Below, piece after piece: positions 61,107 to 64,000 of a stretch of 64,000 nt of DNA (positions within the stretch are counted from its first letter, which is position 1; the number at the start of each line of letters is the position of its first letter). The position numbers and the translations under genes were made by a program. The stretch comes from Flavobacterium sp. 9 (lineage in GTDB: Bacteria > Bacteroidota > Bacteroidia > Flavobacteriales > Flavobacteriaceae), in NCBI RefSeq assembly GCF_002754195.1, contig NZ_PEEU01000001.1, forward strand, positions 3,720,001 to 3,784,000. The letters are read 5' to 3'. The notes below the pieces were generated by a model. It was given only the letters and a program-made list of their open reading frames with translations, was not told the DNA's origin and searched no databases.

Positions 61107-63863
61107 TTATTCCTCAGTATCTTTTGTTTCTTCTAAATCATTAGATTTTCTGCCTAATTTTATCTTTGGATTGTCTTGCGTTCCGGTTACTGTTAATGGG
61201 ATTCCGAATATTCCAAGAGGAGGTAAGCCTAAGCGCATTTTTAAGTTCAGTTTTCCGTCTAAACTTGTTGTGCCTTCAATTCTTGGTCTAAAGCCGGCAA
61301 ACTTAAATTTAAAACGTTCTACGGTCATTATATTATTCTTGATTGTTGTTTTAATATCAACTTTCGAAAGATCCGGATTTTTCATTGACTCAGAGTTTGT
61401 TTCTTTGCTTACGGCATTAAACATTTTTAATCCTCTTACTTTTACATCTTTTATAGAAAGTGTTCCTCCGCCAACAAGTGATGGATAAACCGGATCCATG
61501 TTTCCGTTTAAACGACCTTTTAATTGATAATCTACAGAAACAATTCCTTGCGCTTTTTCGGCAGCGCTTGCCATTTTTCTAAAAACTTCAATCTCATTAT
61601 AAGCTCTTTTAATGTCAAAATCAGAAGCTTTAATGCTATACTCGAAATTTGCTTTTTTAGGTGTTACAGCCTGATAATTTGCATTCATAGAAACAGCACA
61701 ACCAATTAAATTGAAGCCTGTATTTTGCATGCTCAGTTTTCCTTTGTTCATGCTCAGGTTTCCAACTGCGTTTTGAAGATTCAATTTGTCAAAATTTACT
61801 TTTTGAGCATTTGCTGTAAAATTCAAATTCAAATTTGTTGGGATAATAATAACTCCTTTTTGTACAGGTTGAGTCTGAGGTTGAGTTTCTGTTTTAGTTT
61901 CTGTAACAGAAGTATTTGCCGGGGTACTCGACATAAATTCATCCACATTAATATATCGTGAAGTAACTTTAAAAGAGCCTCTTAAAACTCCTGTATTTGT
62001 AGTTATGTAGTTAAAAACGTTTTGTAAATAACCATTCATTTTGAAATCTGATTGACCATATGCGGCCAAAAAATTGTTGAATGACATTTTATCCTGATTG
62101 ATTTTAAATATACCTTCTTTAATGACGAATTTCTTCGGAAGATACTCTGATGCTATGCCAATGTTTCTAAGTTCAAGAGTTCCTTTGTTGTAAAGTTTGC
62201 GGTAATTTCCTTTTTCGGCATCGCTTTGTTTACCTTTCAAAACTACATCGGCTTTTACAAAACCATCAAGATCAAGTCCTTTTTGAGAGAAAACTTTATA
62301 GATTTTATTGACATCCAATTCTCCTTTTGCTTTAATATCATATGTTAAATCGTTGAAGTTGCTCAGATCAGCTTCTACAAAAACCGGTTTTCCTTCAAAG
62401 GTAAATTGAGCTGGTTTTAGGTTTACTTTTAAATCACTAAAAGTTCCTTTTTGATTCTCAATCTTAGATTTTATTGTAATATTTGTGATTGGATTTGGAT
62501 AATATGGAGTTTTTAAATAACCATTTTCCAAGTCGATAACTCCATTTGTAACTGGAAGAATTTTATTTTTTGGATCAAATATTCCATTTGCTTTTACATC
62601 TCCGGCTAAATTTCCTTTTAGCACAACATTCGGAATTCCAAGTGCCTGCATTAATTTTCCAAGATCAATTTTAGCTTTAAAATCGGCATTAATATCTGGT
62701 TTATTTACGCCTTTAACGTAGAATTTCGATTTTAAATAATCTTTGTTAATATTTAAAGATAAATTTTTGGCATCAACAATAACAAGATCCGGATTCAAAG
62801 ACGGAACTTTTGTTTTAACTTCTAAATTAAGATTTGAAACCGGAAAAGGGCTTTTGTTATAATTCACAAATCCGCTATCTATTTTGACATCCAGATTAAG
62901 ATCCGGCGCTATATTTTGCGAGGCAATATAATCTCCTTTTAAAGTAAAAAGTAAATTAGTATTTCCTTTTAATTCGGTTTTAGAAAGCCAGGTAATATAT
63001 TTTGGAGGAAAAGCGGTAAAAACATCATGCAAATCACTGTTGTCAGATTTAATGACAAAATCCATGTTGTAACCATCTTTCAAGAAGTTGAATTTTCCTT
63101 TAAAATCGACTAAAAGCTGGTTGATTTTTAAGTTATTCTGCTGGAAAAAGAAAGATAAAGAGTTTACGTTTACTTTGGTAATCAAATCAGCGTCAACTTT
63201 TTTGTTCATTAAATAGGGTTCGCCTTCATAAACGATATTTAATTTCTCGATTTTGGCTTTTGAGTACAAATCAAAAACGGCTTGGTTTAAATCTCCTTTT
63301 CCTAAATAATCAAATCCAAAAGCATCAAAATGAACTTTAGTCGATTTATCGTCGTAGATTATTTTACTATTTAAGATCTCGATTTTCTCCAGTTTTAAAG
63401 CTGTTTCAGAACTGTCTTTAGAAGTCTCGGCTTTAGAAGATGATTTGTAAATGTTGTAGTTTGCTTCTCCTTTTTCATTTACTTTCACGTTAATGAAGGA
63501 ATCAGATAAGTAAATCTGATCAATTTTTACCTCTTTGCTAAAAACTAAACTTGCTACATTTATTCCAAAAGAAACCTCTTTTGCCGTGATAAATTTTTCG
63601 TCTTTATATGGAGCAGATCCGTTAAGATGTAAGTCCGTTAAAGTTAAAGTCAGAGAAGGAAAATGCTGAAAAAACGAAACAGAAACATCAGAATAATTTA
63701 ATTCAGCACTAAGTTTTTCGTTGGCTGTTTTTTTAATTTGTTCCTTAATTTTATCAGCAAAAACAATAGGAGTAAGGAATAACAATCCTATAATAACAAC
63801 AAATGTGATTCCTAAATATTTAGCCGTTTTTAATAAAATGGACTTAGTTTTGTTTGCAGACAT
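61107..63863 (-). CDS. AsmA-like protein
   Basis: This 918-residue protein has one N-terminal membrane anchor (about residues 14-33, YLGITFVVIIGLLFLTPIVF). A long beta-rich body with AsmA features follows: ELNYSDVSVSFFQHFPSLTL near 52-72 and the conserved C-terminal AsmA region VDYQLKGRLNGNMDPVYPSL, then FGIPLTVTGTQDNPKIKLGR. AsmA-like proteins of this size belong to the repeating-beta-groove group that bridges the periplasm in phospholipid transport. That role is inferred from the family. A Thr/Gln/Pro-rich linker (TETKTETQPQTQPVQKG) interrupts the groove at about 660. Confidence 0.85.
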   Translation of the reverse strand: MSANKTKSILLKTAKYLGITFVVIIGLLFLTPIVFADKIKEQIKKTANEKLSAELNYSDVSVSFFQHFPSLTLTLTDLHLNGSAPYKDEKFITAKEVSFGINVASLVFSKEVKIDQIYLSDSFINVKVNEKGEANYNIYKSSSKAETSKDSSETALKLEKIEILNSKIIYDDKSTKVHFDAFGFDYLGKGDLNQAVFDLYSKAKIEKLNIVYEGEPYLMNKKVDADLITKVNVNSLSFFFQQNNLKINQLLVDFKGKFNFLKDGYNMDFVIKSDNSDLHDVFTAFPPKYITWLSKTELKGNTNLLFTLKGDYIASQNIAPDLNLDVKIDSGFVNYNKSPFPVSNLNLEVKTKVPSLNPDLVIVDAKNLSLNINKDYLKSKFYVKGVNKPDINADFKAKIDLGKLMQALGIPNVVLKGNLAGDVKANGIFDPKNKILPVTNGVIDLENGYLKTPYYPNPITNITIKSKIENQKGTFSDLKVNLKPAQFTFEGKPVFVEADLSNFNDLTYDIKAKGELDVNKIYKVFSQKGLDLDGFVKADVVLKGKQSDAEKGNYRKLYNKGTLELRNIGIASEYLPKKFVIKEGIFKINQDKMSFNNFLAAYGQSDFKMNGYLQNVFNYITTNTGVLRGSFKVTSRYINVDEFMSSTPANTSVTETKTETQPQTQPVQKGVIIIPTNLNLNFTANAQKVNFDKLNLQNAVGNLSMNKGKLSMQNTGFNLIGCAVSMNANYQAVTPKKANFEYSIKASDFDIKRAYNEIEVFRKMASAAEKAQGIVSVDYQLKGRLNGNMDPVYPSLVGGGTLSIKDVKVRGLKMFNAVSKETNSESMKNPDLSKVDIKTTIKNNIMTVERFKFKFAGFRPRIEGTTSLDGKLNLKMRLGLPPLGIFGIPLTVTGTQDNPKIKLGRKSNDLEETKDTEE

Positions 63864-63914
63864 AACAAGTTGTGGTTTTTATAGGTAAAAATGAAAATCG
63901 AATTAAAAAGGTTA

Positions 63915-64000
63915 TTATCCGTGTACGGTTTCGCTTTTTCCGTAATTAGTAATAATAGAACCTTCATATTCAATCCATTCTTTCCAGCGTTTATCAATAT
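63915..64000 (-). CDS. C-terminal end of an unidentified protein
   Basis: The minus-strand frame is open from the window edge to a TAA (complement at 63915-63917) and ends KRWKEWIEYEGSIITNYGKS then ETVHG. The composition looks coding and the position, 51 bp before the AsmA-like gene on the same strand, suggests an operon. The 28 visible residues are too few to name it. Confidence 0.5.
   Translation of the reverse strand, partial: IDKRWKEWIEYEGSIITNYGKSETVHG

Overview
The window is AT-rich chromosomal DNA of a Flavobacterium-like member of the Bacteroidota. The evidence is internal. Gliding-motility genes gldA, gldD and gldE are present, as are a secreted protein with a type IX (T9SS) type A sorting domain, TonB-dependent receptors with carboxypeptidase-regulatory N-domains, DUF3078 and DUF4374 proteins, and promoters of the Bacteroidota form TTG-N19-21-TAnnTTTG. 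Starts lack Shine-Dalgarno sequences, and several genes begin with TTG or GTG. No tRNA, rRNA, CRISPR array or insertion sequence with a transposase was seen.

Layout. 1-5.1 kb: end of metH, metF, a methyltransferase, a dicarboxylate-type symporter and a PLP-dependent decarboxylase. 5.2-10.2 kb: a three-gene operon (TonB receptor, DUF4374 lipoprotein, PepSY membrane protein) with the architecture of the Bacteroides xenosiderophore system XusABC. 10.5-15.6 kb: a second TonB-type barrel, gldA, and a pair of tandem small outer-membrane barrels. 15.8-27.3 kb: the accessory region. It holds a T9SS-sorted seven-repeat protein, an RHS/SpvB-like wrapper gene split by one in-frame stop, a second RHS gene ending in a variable toxin-like domain with an esterase-like HSRG motif, a tiny membrane protein, two tandemly duplicated ankyrin lipoproteins, and a beheaded Lrp/AsnC regulator that marks the edge of the cassette. 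27.4-31.7 kb: dgt, a DUF3078 protein and dxs. 31.7-35.4 kb: four tandem paralogues with a Cys-rich N-domain, an internal lipobox and a TonB-like C-domain. 35.4-45.5 kb: tadA, a SUKH-like protein, an orphan membrane protein, and the alpha-2-macroglobulin/PBP1C pair. 45.9-51.7 kb: ribonuclease G, a 30-residue AURKAIP1/COX24-like protein, HU, mutY, ssb, gldE and gldD. 51.7-64 kb: a VOC protein, an HMA lipoprotein, an EamA exporter, a Trp-codon-rich leader ORF with attenuator-like hairpins before a 77-residue protein, two M16 peptidases, L21/L27, a multi-spanning membrane protein and an AsmA-like protein.

The most interesting parts are the RHS toxin/immunity cassette with its internal duplications and junction, the candidate Trp-responsive leader at 54.25 kb, and the four-gene array with a conserved internal lipobox. 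Intergenic regions carry at least six families of small palindromic repeats, some present twice in the window.
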